NCBI GenBank assembly: GCA_031550725.1
Contig: JAVBOH010000008.1
Location: 248,001 to 312,000 of the forward strand
Reading direction: 5' to 3'
Length of the DNA: 64,000 nucleotides
From: UBA946 sp031550725
GTDB taxonomy: Bacteria; Bacillota; Clostridia; Oscillospirales; Ruminococcaceae
The notes beneath the pieces were generated by a model. It saw only the letters and a program-made list of their open reading frames with translations, ran no database searches and was not told the origin of the DNA. Position numbers and translations under genes: made by a program. Positions 34,869 to 43,771 of this stretch are shown here, piece by piece. Each line of letters begins with the position of its first letter. The stretch's first letter is position 1.

Positions 34869-35111
34869 ATGGCAGTTAAAATCAGACTAAGAAGAATGGG
34901 TGCTAAGAAAGCTCCTTTCTACCGTATCGTTGTTGCTGACTCAAGATATCCTAGAGATGGCAGATTTATCGAAGAAATCGGTTACTATGATTCCACTAAG
35001 GAACCATCCGTAGTAAGCATTGATGCTGAAAAGGCTAAGAAGTGGATGGCTAACGGCGCACAGCCAACTGAAACAGTTAAGAGATTGTTTGAGAAGAATG
35101 GCGTAAAGTAA
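34869..35111 (+). CDS. rpsP: 30S ribosomal protein S16
   Basis: 80 residues, full length; typical start VKIRLRRMGAKKAPFYRIVVADSR and GTYxP-like centre (GYYDSTKEPSVV). Assembly protein of the small subunit body, binding 16S rRNA. GGAGGT lies ahead of the ATG. Conserved position downstream of ffh. Confidence 0.98.
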   Translation: MAVKIRLRRMGAKKAPFYRIVVADSRYPRDGRFIEEIGYYDSTKEPSVVSIDAEKAKKWMANGAQPTETVKRLFEKNGVK

Positions 35112-35146
35112 GCCTTGAACCCCATTTTGCAACGCTCATCTGGACT

Positions 35147-35223
35147 CTGAAGTGTGTAAGGATTTTCCGCAGCCTTCAGATGTCCTTTAAAGATGGCATT
35201 AGTGTTCTTGTAAATAAGGACAT
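35147..35223 (+). promoter_or_regulatory. Structured RNA spacer between rpsP and khpA
   Basis: The 202-nt spacer contains consecutive stems: ctgaag/cttcag (35147-35152, 35174-35179) and atgtcctt/aaggacat (35180-35187, 35216-35223), followed by the terminator-like stem at 35245. catctg (35138-35143) can instead pair with cagatg (35177-35182), an alternative that excludes the first two. No frame with a ribosome site is present. No known ribosomal-protein leader was recognised. Confidence 0.45.
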
Positions 35224-35244
35224 ATTAATTTGAATTTTAATACT

Positions 35245-35287
35245 GCAAAGCCGACTTATTCCGTACTCACTTAAGGCTTTGCTTTTA
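35245..35287 (+). terminator. Terminator/attenuator before khpA
   Basis: gcaaagcc / ggcttttgc-type arms (35245-35252, 35275-35282), loop 22 nt, then TTTTACATTTT. It lies 27 nt before khpA, so either khpA depends on read-through or the stem is conditional. Confidence 0.6.
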
Positions 35288-35313
35288 CATTTTACGGAAA
35301 TGGAGTTTTATAT

Positions 35314-35547
35314 ATGAAAGATTTACTAATTTCTATTGTTGATGGCCTTGTTGAAAAGCCTGAGGCTGTATCCGTTGATGTTGATGAACCAAACACTGAC
35401 GGTGTTATTGTTTATCATCTTCATGTTGATTCTGCTGATATGGGCAGGGTTATCGGCAAGCAGGGCAGAATTGCTAAGGCTATTCGTACTGTTATGCGTG
35501 CAGGTGCAGGCAAGAAAAATCAGAAGATTATGGTTGAAATTGACTAA
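35314..35547 (+). CDS. khpA: KH-domain RNA-binding protein KhpA
   Basis: 77 residues, a single type II KH domain with the GxxG loop IGKQGR near 50. KhpA pairs with KhpB and affects cell division and sRNA/mRNA stability in Firmicutes. Its usual place after rpsP is kept. GGAG lies 8-9 nt before the ATG; the leader holds a terminator-like hairpin (separate entry). Confidence 0.95.
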   Translation: MKDLLISIVDGLVEKPEAVSVDVDEPNTDGVIVYHLHVDSADMGRVIGKQGRIAKAIRTVMRAGAGKKNQKIMVEID

Positions 35548-35568
35548 TTAGAATTTATTAAATATAAT

Positions 35569-35599
35569 TAGCCCATGCGATTTAACTCGTATGGGCTAT
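35569..35599 (+). terminator. Hairpin after khpA
   Basis: tagcccatgcg / cgtatgggcta (35569-35579, 35588-35599 region), loop about 8 nt; weak T-tail. Confidence 0.6.
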
Positions 35600-35729
35600 A
35601 TATTCGTATGAATTTATTGCGTTTAGTTTATTTAATGTTTGCTGAACAATTGAAAAACGCTGCTTTTTCGTCAGTATGCATTATTTACTAAATGTGGAGA
35701 TATATTTTTTACATTGAGAGGGAATAAAA

Positions 35730-36437
35730 ATGAAAACTAAAATTCTTACACTATCATTAGCAATAGCAATGTTGCTTACACTTACCGCTTGCGGAAGCAC
35801 AGACAATGACAGTAGCATCAATAACGACACAACTGCACAGGCTAGCAGTGAACAGCAGGAAACCGAACAGGACAGCAACAATGATGAGCAGGAAACTGCT
35901 GAAAACGATGGTCATAATGAAGATAACAGCACTATCAACCTAAGTGAGCCTCACGGTATTACAAACCTTATCACTTTGGGAGAAACTGCAACATCCACTT
36001 TTGAAAACAGATATGGCGTTAAAGAAAATGCAACAATAACTCTGAATGAAATAATTCGTGGTGATGCAGCGCTTGACTACATTAACGAGCAAATGGGTGA
36101 TGGCTTCTGGACAGCAACAAATCCTGATGATGAATCAGAAGAATATCTGATTGCAAAAATCACATATACATTGAACTCATATGAAGACGGTGATTCCAAG
36201 GAAGTTTCATCCTTCTATGCAGCGACAGCAGACGGCGAAGCATATCCATTCTTGCTTGCTTCAATGTTCTATAATAAGGAAGAGTTCAAACAGATATCCA
36301 GTCAGACTGTTGCGATTGGCGAAACAGTTACTGCATATGAGATTTTTCAGGTTAAAAAGGATGATGCGACACCATTAATGTATTATCGTTGTAATTACGC
36401 TGATAATTCCGATGGTTTGTGGTTTAAATTGTATTAA
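35730..36437 (+). CDS. Lipoprotein, hypothetical, with low-complexity acidic linker
   Basis: 235 residues. Signal sequence with lipobox TLTAC (Cys21), then a ~55-residue Ser/Asn/Gln/Glu/Asp-rich linker, then a beta-rich domain (about 75-235) resembling the DUF4352/telomeric-repeat-like immunoglobulin folds common in Clostridia lipoproteins (FENRYGVKENATITLNEI, YLIAKITYTLNSYED, ETVTAYEIFQVKKDD). Exposed outside the membrane; ligand or partner unknown. The ribosome site is weak (GAGAGGG 8-9 nt upstream). Convergent with fbp, sharing a strong terminator. Confidence 0.7.
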   Translation: MKTKILTLSLAIAMLLTLTACGSTDNDSSINNDTTAQASSEQQETEQDSNNDEQETAENDGHNEDNSTINLSEPHGITNLITLGETATSTFENRYGVKENATITLNEIIRGDAALDYINEQMGDGFWTATNPDDESEEYLIAKITYTLNSYEDGDSKEVSSFYAATADGEAYPFLLASMFYNKEEFKQISSQTVAIGETVTAYEIFQVKKDDATPLMYYRCNYADNSDGLWFKLY

Positions 36438-36456
36438 TATATGTTTATAAAAATAG

Positions 36457-36500
36457 GGGTACTGTAAAGACAATTGTCTATGCAGTACCCTTTTCTTATT
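36457..36500. terminator. Strong bidirectional terminator between lipoprotein gene and fbp
   Basis: gggtactg / cagtaccc (36457-36464, 36483-36490) with an inner agac/gtct stem; TTTTCTTATT on the plus side. Confidence 0.85.
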
Positions 36501-36547
36501 AATGTTTGATAAACCTAATATATCTGCTTATTTTTGTTCAGTACATA

Positions 36548-38434
36548 TTATTTAATAAACCCTTTTCGATAAGCAATCAGCAAATCATGCAAATCTTTTG
36601 ACCGTTCCCTTAAACGTTCACCGTCATCTGTATGCTTAACCATATGTCTGACCTTATTATTTTCAAAAATCATAGGCACACTATAAATGTCACCATTATG
36701 CTCAAGCACCTTTTCAACACCAGGGAAAGCTTCATGTGAAACAATTCTCATACCATGTGAATTAGCTATCAGAGTGTACCCTGCAATACCGGTAGTTTTC
36801 TGATATACCTTGCAAAACCCACCATCGATAATGATAACACGTCCATTTGCACGGAAAGGACTTTCACCGTCCGATACACGAACAGGGGTATGTCCGTTAA
36901 TAATATGTCCTGTTTCAGAGTCAAGACCAAATTCCGCAAGTATCATCTTGCAGATATCTTCATCATTGTATAAAGTAAAATATAAATTCGGAGGTTCATC
37001 CCAAAGGCTCTTGTCGTTTATAAATGTCTTTTCGAACACACTTGCAGTACGTCCATATAAAGGTGAATTCTGTGCACACCATAAAAACCACATAAAGTCC
37101 TTATAATTTTGTCCCTTGTTATAATAAGCCTTGCGGACACACTTGTCGGCAAAGTCAAAATAAGCCTTGCCTTTATACTCCTTGCCGCCAAATTCCATGC
37201 TGATAAAATTGCCGTCCTTATCAAGCGGAATACAGCCATGGAAAAGCAAATTGCCATTATGACAGCGGTATAAGCTACCCTTGTCAAATAAAAACTTCAT
37301 GTGTCTGTGCAGCTTTTCCGACTCAACGAAAGCCTTGCGGAGCTCATTTAAAACAGCATCCTCCTCACTGCTGAGCATATAAGGTGCAAATTCAGCAACG
37401 GTAGGAAAATCGCTGTTAACATCATAAACTTTATCATCAATCTCAATGGTCTTGTTGATAAGGTCAACCTTATGGAGCAGCATTTTCTTGTCCATCTTGT
37501 ATTCGGGATGACGAGAAATAAGCTGTCCTTCGAGCTTGAACATCATAACGGAAATAACCTTTCGTGATGCCTCAAGCGGTGTTAAATCGGGATATAGTTT
37601 CTCCGCAAAAAGTGCAAGCGAACGCAGTGAAATACCATATCCAATCTCAAGCACTTCAATGTTGTTATATGTAATACTATTTCTAATCAAACCGCAAATG
37701 CAGACATCACTTCCGCAAGCCGCACCCATCCATAATATATCATGGTTACCCCACTCAATATCAACACAGTGATGATTAATAAGCATATCCATAATTGCGT
37801 CAGGGCGTTGGCCACGGTCAAAAATATCACCGACAATATGCAGTCTGTCAACTGCAAGACGTTTTATCAAAGCTGCCATGTCAGCAACAAAATCAACACC
37901 TAAATTTAATTCAACAAGCGTTTCAATAATGCGCTCATGATAAGCATACTGGTTATCATCCTCGTCAGGCTGTGCATGAAGAAGTTCATCAATGATAAAT
38001 TCATACTTAGCAGGAACAGCATCACGAACCTTAGGACGTGTATATTTGGATGAAATTTTAGATGTCAGCTCAATAAGACGGTATAAGGTTTTTTTGTACC
38101 AACAAGCATTGGTAATGCCAAGCTTATTAAGCATTTCAAGACGTTCACGGGGATAGTAAATGATTGTGCAGAGTTCAAGGCATTCCTGTTCTGATAAACG
38201 GTCGCCGAAACAAGTGATAACCTTTTCTTTAATAACACCAGAGCAGTTGTTCATGATATGATAAAACGCTTCATATTCACCATGCAGGTCGCTCATAAAA
38301 TGCTCTGTACCCTTTGGAAGATTAAGTTTTGCTTCGATATTAATTATCTCAGTGCAAACTGCATTTTCGGTTGGATAAAGTTCTGCAAGCGCATTAAGAA
38401 ATTTAAGTCGGTCTTTTGATAATGTTTTATCCAC
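36548..38434 (-). CDS. fbp: Fructose-1,6-bisphosphatase class III
   Basis: 628 residues, the Firmicutes-type FBPase with a calcineurin-like metallophosphatase core: HFMSDLHGEYEAF near 41-53, HIVGDIFDRGQRPD near 192-205, WGNHDILWMGA near 222 and the later HTPVR near 525 provide the metal ligands. Removes the 1-phosphate of fructose-1,6-bisphosphate in gluconeogenesis. The start is GTG at 38434 with GGAGG 7 nt upstream. It follows the HAD gene by 92 bp, across a very long hairpin. Confidence 0.95.
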   Translation of the reverse strand: MDKTLSKDRLKFLNALAELYPTENAVCTEIINIEAKLNLPKGTEHFMSDLHGEYEAFYHIMNNCSGVIKEKVITCFGDRLSEQECLELCTIIYYPRERLEMLNKLGITNACWYKKTLYRLIELTSKISSKYTRPKVRDAVPAKYEFIIDELLHAQPDEDDNQYAYHERIIETLVELNLGVDFVADMAALIKRLAVDRLHIVGDIFDRGQRPDAIMDMLINHHCVDIEWGNHDILWMGAACGSDVCICGLIRNSITYNNIEVLEIGYGISLRSLALFAEKLYPDLTPLEASRKVISVMMFKLEGQLISRHPEYKMDKKMLLHKVDLINKTIEIDDKVYDVNSDFPTVAEFAPYMLSSEEDAVLNELRKAFVESEKLHRHMKFLFDKGSLYRCHNGNLLFHGCIPLDKDGNFISMEFGGKEYKGKAYFDFADKCVRKAYYNKGQNYKDFMWFLWCAQNSPLYGRTASVFEKTFINDKSLWDEPPNLYFTLYNDEDICKMILAEFGLDSETGHIINGHTPVRVSDGESPFRANGRVIIIDGGFCKVYQKTTGIAGYTLIANSHGMRIVSHEAFPGVEKVLEHNGDIYSVPMIFENNKVRHMVKHTDDGERLRERSKDLHDLLIAYRKGFIK

Positions 38435-38464
38435 AATGTATCCTCCAGTCTTGAATTTTAATGG

Positions 38465-38516
38465 TATAGTTGTTTAAGTTTAAAACAATACTGTGTTTTA
38501 AACTTAACCAACTATA
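38465..38516. promoter_or_regulatory. 23-bp near-perfect inverted repeat upstream of fbp
   Basis: tatagttg-t-ttaagtttaaaaca (38465-38487) against tgttttaaacttaa-c-caactata (38494-38516), one mismatch, loop 6 nt. No T-run follows in the leftward direction, so it is not an evident terminator. It may be an operator or leader hairpin for fbp. Confidence 0.55.
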
Positions 38517-38526
38517 AACACAATTA

Positions 38527-39354
38527 TTATTTCCTTGATAATTCAGCAATCTTTTTAACAACGCCATCATCAGTATTTGACAAAATTACCCCAGATGCAA
38601 AATCCTTAACCTCATCCTTTGCGTTAAAAACAGCATAGCATTCATCTGATGCCTTAAAAAGCGGAATGTCATTAAGATTATCACCAAACCCAACAATATA
38701 TTCAATTTCATACTTCTCACGCAGATATTCCACTGCGTTAAATTTTGATGCGGTATTTGCAAAAACCTCAAGATACCAGCATTTTGTATCATAAACATCA
38801 CGATAATACTCAGCATGAACAGATTTATCAGTCTTTAGCTCCTCATAAATCCCATCAAGTTTTTCCTTTATATCTGATACCGAATAGTATACAATATCGA
38901 TGTTTATACATTCTGTAAAATTATTGACGTGGGTAAAAACCTTTCCATATAACCGTTCACGCTCGGCAACGAAAGCTTTTGCGTTAGGTGTATCAAGGTT
39001 ATAATAGTAAACATCAAGCTCGCTGCCATTAATGCTATATAAAAATCCCGAAAGTTTATGCTCATTAATAATATCAATCAAACGGCTTTTAGCAGCGGAC
39101 GGCATTAATTCTGTCTTGATATAACACTTGTCCTTAATATCATAAATGCACACACCGTTCATAAGCACAACAGGCAGGTTGATATTCACACCATCAAACA
39201 TTTTAATAGCAGTTGCAGCAGTCCTTGCAGTCGCAAAGCTAAAATTTACACCATTAGCGATAAGTCTATTCAGCTCATTTTTGGTATAGTCCGATAATTT
39301 TGCATTACCATCAAGCAGTGTGCCATCAAGGTCGGAAATATATAAAGTATCCAT
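38527..39354 (-). CDS. HAD-superfamily (Cof-type) hydrolase
   Basis: 275 residues from ATG 39354 (AAGGAG upstream). Motif I DLDGTLL (near 8), motif II TAR near 45, motif III Lys in the C2-cap transition and motif IV GFGDNLNDIPLF near 220 identify a Cof/YkrA-type sugar- or nucleotide-phosphate phosphatase with C2B cap. Substrate not readable. It sits between the C39-like peptidase gene and fbp, all leftward, possibly one transcript. Confidence 0.9.
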   Translation of the reverse strand: MDTLYISDLDGTLLDGNAKLSDYTKNELNRLIANGVNFSFATARTAATAIKMFDGVNINLPVVLMNGVCIYDIKDKCYIKTELMPSAAKSRLIDIINEHKLSGFLYSINGSELDVYYYNLDTPNAKAFVAERERLYGKVFTHVNNFTECINIDIVYYSVSDIKEKLDGIYEELKTDKSVHAEYYRDVYDTKCWYLEVFANTASKFNAVEYLREKYEIEYIVGFGDNLNDIPLFKASDECYAVFNAKDEVKDFASGVILSNTDDGVVKKIAELSRK

Positions 39355-39402
39355 AATGCTCCTTATTATGTATAAAATACAGCGCAATATACTATATGTA
39401 AA

Positions 39403-40140
39403 TTAATCGTATTCGCTAGAAGTATAATCCGCAATAAATATACCACCGGTATATCCGATATGCTCATAAAAATCATCAAAGCTCATATTGCCGATTTTAC
39501 CCCATGATGAAAAAATAACAGCGGAAGTACCATGTTCAATGTCAGAATGCATCTGTGTAATCGTGATATAATGCCAGTCAATATTAGACTTTCTAATGTT
39601 GTTATTAGCAGGATTGGTCATTTCGGCGGAAAGCGACTTGAAATTAAGCCCGACTCTTGTAATAACAGGAATATCCTGATTAAGCATATCACAGATATGC
39701 TTGTGCAGAGATGCCTTGCCCATTTTATCGGTAAGACAAAACTTAAACTTTATATTTTTCAGCGGGGAATTTTTATTTATATATCCGATAAGTTTTTTGG
39801 GGGATAAACCAATAAAGTGAAACATTACCCCCTTTTTAAAAGGCTTGTACATATCATTGACAAACTCCACATAATCATCAACGGAAATACTGTGGTCAAT
39901 AATCTTATGATAATTGTGAATATGGTGCTTTCGGCAAAGATAAATAATCATATCAGAAGCAGCAATAATTCCGCACCCTTTTGAACGAATATGATTTTTA
40001 AACCATGCTTGATTGCCGCCATAATAAAAACGCTTTGAATCTCTGTCGGGGGGAATAATATTAACATAAAACGGATTTTTAACAAGTGCAGTACTCATAT
40101 TCCATCTTGCAGCAGAAATATCAATTACATTAGCTTTCAT
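39403..40140 (-). CDS. C39-like (papain-fold) cysteine peptidase family protein
   Basis: 245 residues from ATG 40140 (GGGGAGG 7-8 nt upstream). The papain-like C39_2 signature is visible: Gln44 in GGNQAWF, Cys56 in KGCGIIAASD, and His190 in DWHYITI; a later WG (213-214) follows the active-site strand. No signal peptide or ABC domain, so a cytoplasmic peptidase or a non-classical cysteine enzyme. No bacteriocin genes are adjacent. It is upstream of the HAD gene by 48 bp. Confidence 0.65.
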   Translation of the reverse strand: MKANVIDISAARWNMSTALVKNPFYVNIIPPDRDSKRFYYGGNQAWFKNHIRSKGCGIIAASDMIIYLCRKHHIHNYHKIIDHSISVDDYVEFVNDMYKPFKKGVMFHFIGLSPKKLIGYINKNSPLKNIKFKFCLTDKMGKASLHKHICDMLNQDIPVITRVGLNFKSLSAEMTNPANNNIRKSNIDWHYITITQMHSDIEHGTSAVIFSSWGKIGNMSFDDFYEHIGYTGGIFIADYTSSEYD

Positions 40141-40178
40141 ACAAATTCCTCCCCATAAAAATTTTCTCTTTAATAGTA

Positions 40179-40207
40179 ATAGTAACACATTAATTTTATC
40201 TTTACAA
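40179..40207 (-). promoter_or_regulatory. Promoter of the C39-like gene
   Basis: Leftward: TTGTAA (40202-40207), 17-bp spacer, TACTAT (40179-40184). Confidence 0.5.
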
Positions 40208-40333
40208 GAGTATTTTTACAATATTTGCGAAACTATGCAAAAAACTTAAAAAAATCTCGTTTTTCTATTTCATTTTCAATTAAATTATGTTATACTAATT
40301 ATAAGTATAATTATATTAATGGAGGTAATTTTT

Positions 40334-40450
40334 ATGAAGAATTTTTGGCGTGTATTATGGGTTGCAGCAGTAGCATTAGGCGGTATGACACTTGTTAAAA
40401 TTTCTATGGAAATCCTTAAAAGCGATAATAAAAAGTATATTGATATGTAA
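40334..40450 (+). CDS. 38-residue membrane peptide, hypothetical
   Basis: ATG at 40334 with a strong GGAGGT 7 nt upstream, stop at 40448-40450. The peptide starts MKNFWRVLWVAAVALGGM, one hydrophobic helix, with a charged tail (EILKSDNKKYIDM). A possible promoter is TTTCAT-17-TATACT at 40268-40296. It precedes the flippase gene by 51 bp. The quality of the ribosome site and the amphipathic tail argue for a real gene; function unknown. Confidence 0.6.
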   Translation: MKNFWRVLWVAAVALGGMTLVKISMEILKSDNKKYIDM

Positions 40451-40501
40451 CAACTTCTAGTAGTATCAATTAACCATATTACAAGGAGTAATAATATATC
40501 A

Positions 40502-41920
40502 ATGAATAAATATCAGAAACTGGCAGGCAATACGCTTATATTTGCGATAGGCTCATTTGGAGCAAAGCTATTAAGCTTTTGCCTTGTCAGACTTTATACA
40601 AGCTATATGTCAACGTCCGATTACGGTACAGCGGACTTATTATATCAGACTGTTAACGTACTATATCCGTTAGTAACACTTGCAATGGCGGATGCTATCA
40701 TAAGATTTGGGCTTGATAAGGGTTACGACAAAAAAAAGGTGTATTCCGTTGCAGTGTTCTCGACAGTGCTTGGAATGACAGCCTTAGCATTGCTGTCACC
40801 TGTTTTCAATTTGATTGATGCCATAAAGGATTATGGTTTTCTTTTGTATGTATATTGTTATTTTTCAGGCTTTCGTCAGCTTGCGTCGTCATTTGTGCGT
40901 GCAAGGGGACTTGTAAAGCTTTTTGCTGTTGACGGCATAATTTCAACAATAAACATAGTCATTTTTAACTGTATATTCCTTATCGGCTTTAATATGGGTG
41001 TAAAGGGCTATGTGCTTTCGATAATATTGTCGGATGTTTTGTCATTGTGCTTTTTAACCTTAGCAGCAAGACTTCATAAATATCTTGATTTAAAATGCTT
41101 TACCAAGGATTTATTCAAGGAAATGATAAAGTATTCCGCACCGCTTATCCCAACCTATGTTTTATGGTGGGTAACATCTGCATCGGACAGATGGTTTGTT
41201 ATCGGAATGGTTTCACCTGAAGATAACGGTATTTATAGTGCTGCTTACAAAATTCCTACCCTGCTTATGATGTTCACAACCCTGTTTTTCCAAGCATGGC
41301 AGATGTCCGCCATTGAAAACAAGGACGACAAGGGATTAAGCAAGTTTTATGGTCAGATTTTCAATGCATATTCATCGCTTTTGTTTATAGCGTCAGCAGG
41401 AATAATCATGATTGTAAAACCTTTTACTGCAATTCTTATTAACACGAAAATTAACCCTGAGTTTTTCTATGCTTATCATTACACCCCGATACTTGTTATC
41501 GCAATGATTTTTCAGTGTATGTGCCAGTTTTTATCGAGTGTATATAACGTCAAGAAAAAGTCAGTCAACTCAATGACAACAAGCCTTGTTGCTGCTGTGG
41601 TTAATATAATTCTTAATATGCTGCTCATACCAAAGCTGGGTGTTTATGGCGCTGCTATTGCAACCGCTGCTGCGTATGCATCCTGCTATATAATCCGTAT
41701 TTTTGATGCAAGAAGTTATGTTCCTTTCAAGGTTGCCCATGCGAAAATTGTAATTAATTTAATAATTGTAATTTATATGGCTGGCGTTGCAATCCTTGAG
41801 CCAAAGCTTACTTATTTGCAATTGATAGTTCTGTTTATTTTATTAACCCTCTTTAACTTTGAGGCGATAATTAGAACATTAAAGAAAATTGTTGACAGAG
41901 GTAATAAACAAAATATATAA
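40502..41920 (+). CDS. Oligosaccharide flippase family protein (Wzx/MOP superfamily)
   Basis: 472 residues, about 12-14 hydrophobic helices across the whole length, beginning with the typical KLAGNTLIFAIGSFGAKLLSF and TSDYGTADLLY, and containing the ISTLVNIVLNLLLIPKLGVYGAA-like segment near 360-390. Such proteins move lipid-linked sugars across the membrane. AAGGAG lies 11 nt before the ATG. No glycosyltransferases are adjacent, so the substrate cannot be inferred; the next gene is a diguanylate cyclase. Confidence 0.88.
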   Translation: MNKYQKLAGNTLIFAIGSFGAKLLSFCLVRLYTSYMSTSDYGTADLLYQTVNVLYPLVTLAMADAIIRFGLDKGYDKKKVYSVAVFSTVLGMTALALLSPVFNLIDAIKDYGFLLYVYCYFSGFRQLASSFVRARGLVKLFAVDGIISTINIVIFNCIFLIGFNMGVKGYVLSIILSDVLSLCFLTLAARLHKYLDLKCFTKDLFKEMIKYSAPLIPTYVLWWVTSASDRWFVIGMVSPEDNGIYSAAYKIPTLLMMFTTLFFQAWQMSAIENKDDKGLSKFYGQIFNAYSSLLFIASAGIIMIVKPFTAILINTKINPEFFYAYHYTPILVIAMIFQCMCQFLSSVYNVKKKSVNSMTTSLVAAVVNIILNMLLIPKLGVYGAAIATAAAYASCYIIRIFDARSYVPFKVAHAKIVINLIIVIYMAGVAILEPKLTYLQLIVLFILLTLFNFEAIIRTLKKIVDRGNKQNI

Positions 41921-41954
41921 AATGCATCAATATATACTATAAGTATAATGAGAG

Positions 41955-43646
41955 ATGGGAAAAGAAATGCAGAATAAAACAAACAAGGCGAAAGATTTTT
42001 ATATGGAATATCTTTTCCTTGGAGCAATTGCTGTGACTATTGCAATTGTATTATATATAACATTTAATTTTGACATTCCTGATATGAAAATTGACAATGA
42101 AAGTGTAATGAATATCAATAACAGCTGGACAGTAAATTATGAAATGTCCGAGAATGTCGTTGTTGATATCCCAATTACTATTGACGAGGACACATATCGT
42201 TTTGTTACAATTGAAAAGGTGCTTCCACCCGAAACACCTGTAAACGCAACAATTTGCATTGATACATTATCGCAGAATATCAGTGTGAGTGTTGATGGCG
42301 AAAATGTGTACGAATACTGGATTGATAATAATGTGCCGTTTGGCAAGATGTTTGGGACTATGTGGCATATTATCAGACTGCCCGAGCATTCGGCGGGTAA
42401 AACAATAGAAATAACAGCGCAGACACACCTCGAAAAAGGCGAAAGCACAATGCGTTCATGTATACTTGGAACAAAGGCTGCGATATTATTTGAACTTTTA
42501 AATCAAACGAAATTAACTGTAATTTTATGTATAACAATCTTTTTATTTGGCATTGCAATGCTTATTAAATGCATATCAGCACACAACCGCAAGCTGCATT
42601 TAGATATAGCGATGCTGTCAATACTAACTGCCATCTGGCTGTTTACAGATACCTCGCTGCCACAGCTGTTTTTCAGCAATCAAGCCGCTTGCTATGTTGT
42701 TTCATACTGCTCATTCATGCTGATGTTTGTGCCATTTTTCCTGTTGATAAAAGAGCTTTGTCTGCCGAGCAGAAAAAAGTTTGTAAACCATATATGCATG
42801 ATAATACTCGCAATGTTTGCACTTAATATGCTCCTTTATATCTTTAATATCGTGGCATTATCAACATCAATTAATTTCATTCATGCTGTTGTATTGATTT
42901 CACTTATAATTGTAGTGGTTTTCATTATAAAGGACTATCAAAAAGAAAGCCGCACCGACTTTATCTTTTTTATATCGGCGTGTGTATTACTGTTGATTTT
43001 TGCATTAATCGAGTTATATCATTACCATTATGTTTCATCATCAGCAGGCTCACATTATTTTAGAATTGGTATAATACTTTTCTCTGTGATATTATGTACC
43101 CGTGCTGTAATGAACAGCCGCAGAGCATTTACCTCCGATGTCAAAACAACTCTGCTTGAAAGACTTGCGTTTGTTGATACTTTAACAGAGCTTTCAAACC
43201 GTGCTATCTTTGAGCTTGACAGAAACCAGTTAAATGAGGATATGTTTGAATATAATACAGTTGGGTTTGCTGTACTTGATATTGACGGACTAAAAGTTGT
43301 TAATGACAATTATGGTCATACAAACGGCGATATCTTAATTAATGCCGCAGCAAAATGCATTTCATATGCATTTTCAAAGCTTGGCAAGATATATCGTATC
43401 GGCGGAGATGAATTTGCTATAATTTTTTATAATACTGATGAAAACCATATTGATAATGCAGTCGTAGCTTTACAGGAAAATGTTGATGTCTATAATGAAA
43501 GTGCTAAATTTCCTCTGGGTATTTCTGTTGGCTATTCGCTTACAAAAGTTGTTTCTGCTAAGCATACTAATTTACTAGCACTCTTTGATGAGGCTGATAA
43601 GAAGATGTATGCTGATAAGGTTTCGAGGAAAGCTAATAGGGAGTAA
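41955..43646 (+). CDS. Membrane diguanylate cyclase (extracytoplasmic domain - 7TM - GGDEF)
   Basis: 563 residues. TM1 at about 18-38, a beta-rich external domain (40-175) of the 7TMR-DISM type, seven hydrophobic helices about 178-385, then a GGDEF domain from ~400 with the metal-binding DIDGLKVVNDNYGHTNGD and an intact GGDEF at 483-487. No RxxD inhibitory site is seen five residues before it. It should make c-di-GMP from GTP in response to an external cue. The start at 41955 is uncertain: the ribosome site fits an ATG four codons later about as well. 34 bp after the flippase gene, likely the same transcript. Confidence 0.9.
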   Translation: MGKEMQNKTNKAKDFYMEYLFLGAIAVTIAIVLYITFNFDIPDMKIDNESVMNINNSWTVNYEMSENVVVDIPITIDEDTYRFVTIEKVLPPETPVNATICIDTLSQNISVSVDGENVYEYWIDNNVPFGKMFGTMWHIIRLPEHSAGKTIEITAQTHLEKGESTMRSCILGTKAAILFELLNQTKLTVILCITIFLFGIAMLIKCISAHNRKLHLDIAMLSILTAIWLFTDTSLPQLFFSNQAACYVVSYCSFMLMFVPFFLLIKELCLPSRKKFVNHICMIILAMFALNMLLYIFNIVALSTSINFIHAVVLISLIIVVVFIIKDYQKESRTDFIFFISACVLLLIFALIELYHYHYVSSSAGSHYFRIGIILFSVILCTRAVMNSRRAFTSDVKTTLLERLAFVDTLTELSNRAIFELDRNQLNEDMFEYNTVGFAVLDIDGLKVVNDNYGHTNGDILINAAAKCISYAFSKLGKIYRIGGDEFAIIFYNTDENHIDNAVVALQENVDVYNESAKFPLGISVGYSLTKVVSAKHTNLLALFDEADKKMYADKVSRKANRE

Positions 43647-43694
43647 TTATATAAGCGATGAAGATGTGAAGAATGAACATTAAAATTGGCGAAC

Positions 43695-43723
43695 ACAACA
43701 CTGCGGTGCACCACGCCTACAAT
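43695..43723. repeat. Fragment of the TGTAGGC/G repeat family
   Basis: A short remnant (ctgcggtgcaccacgcctaca) ahead of the alpha-galactosidase gene with the CCTACA-type end of the dispersed hairpins. Confidence 0.35.
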
Positions 43724-43771
43724 AAACAATTAAATTAAACTAATCTCATAAAACGAAAGGACACTAAACCT

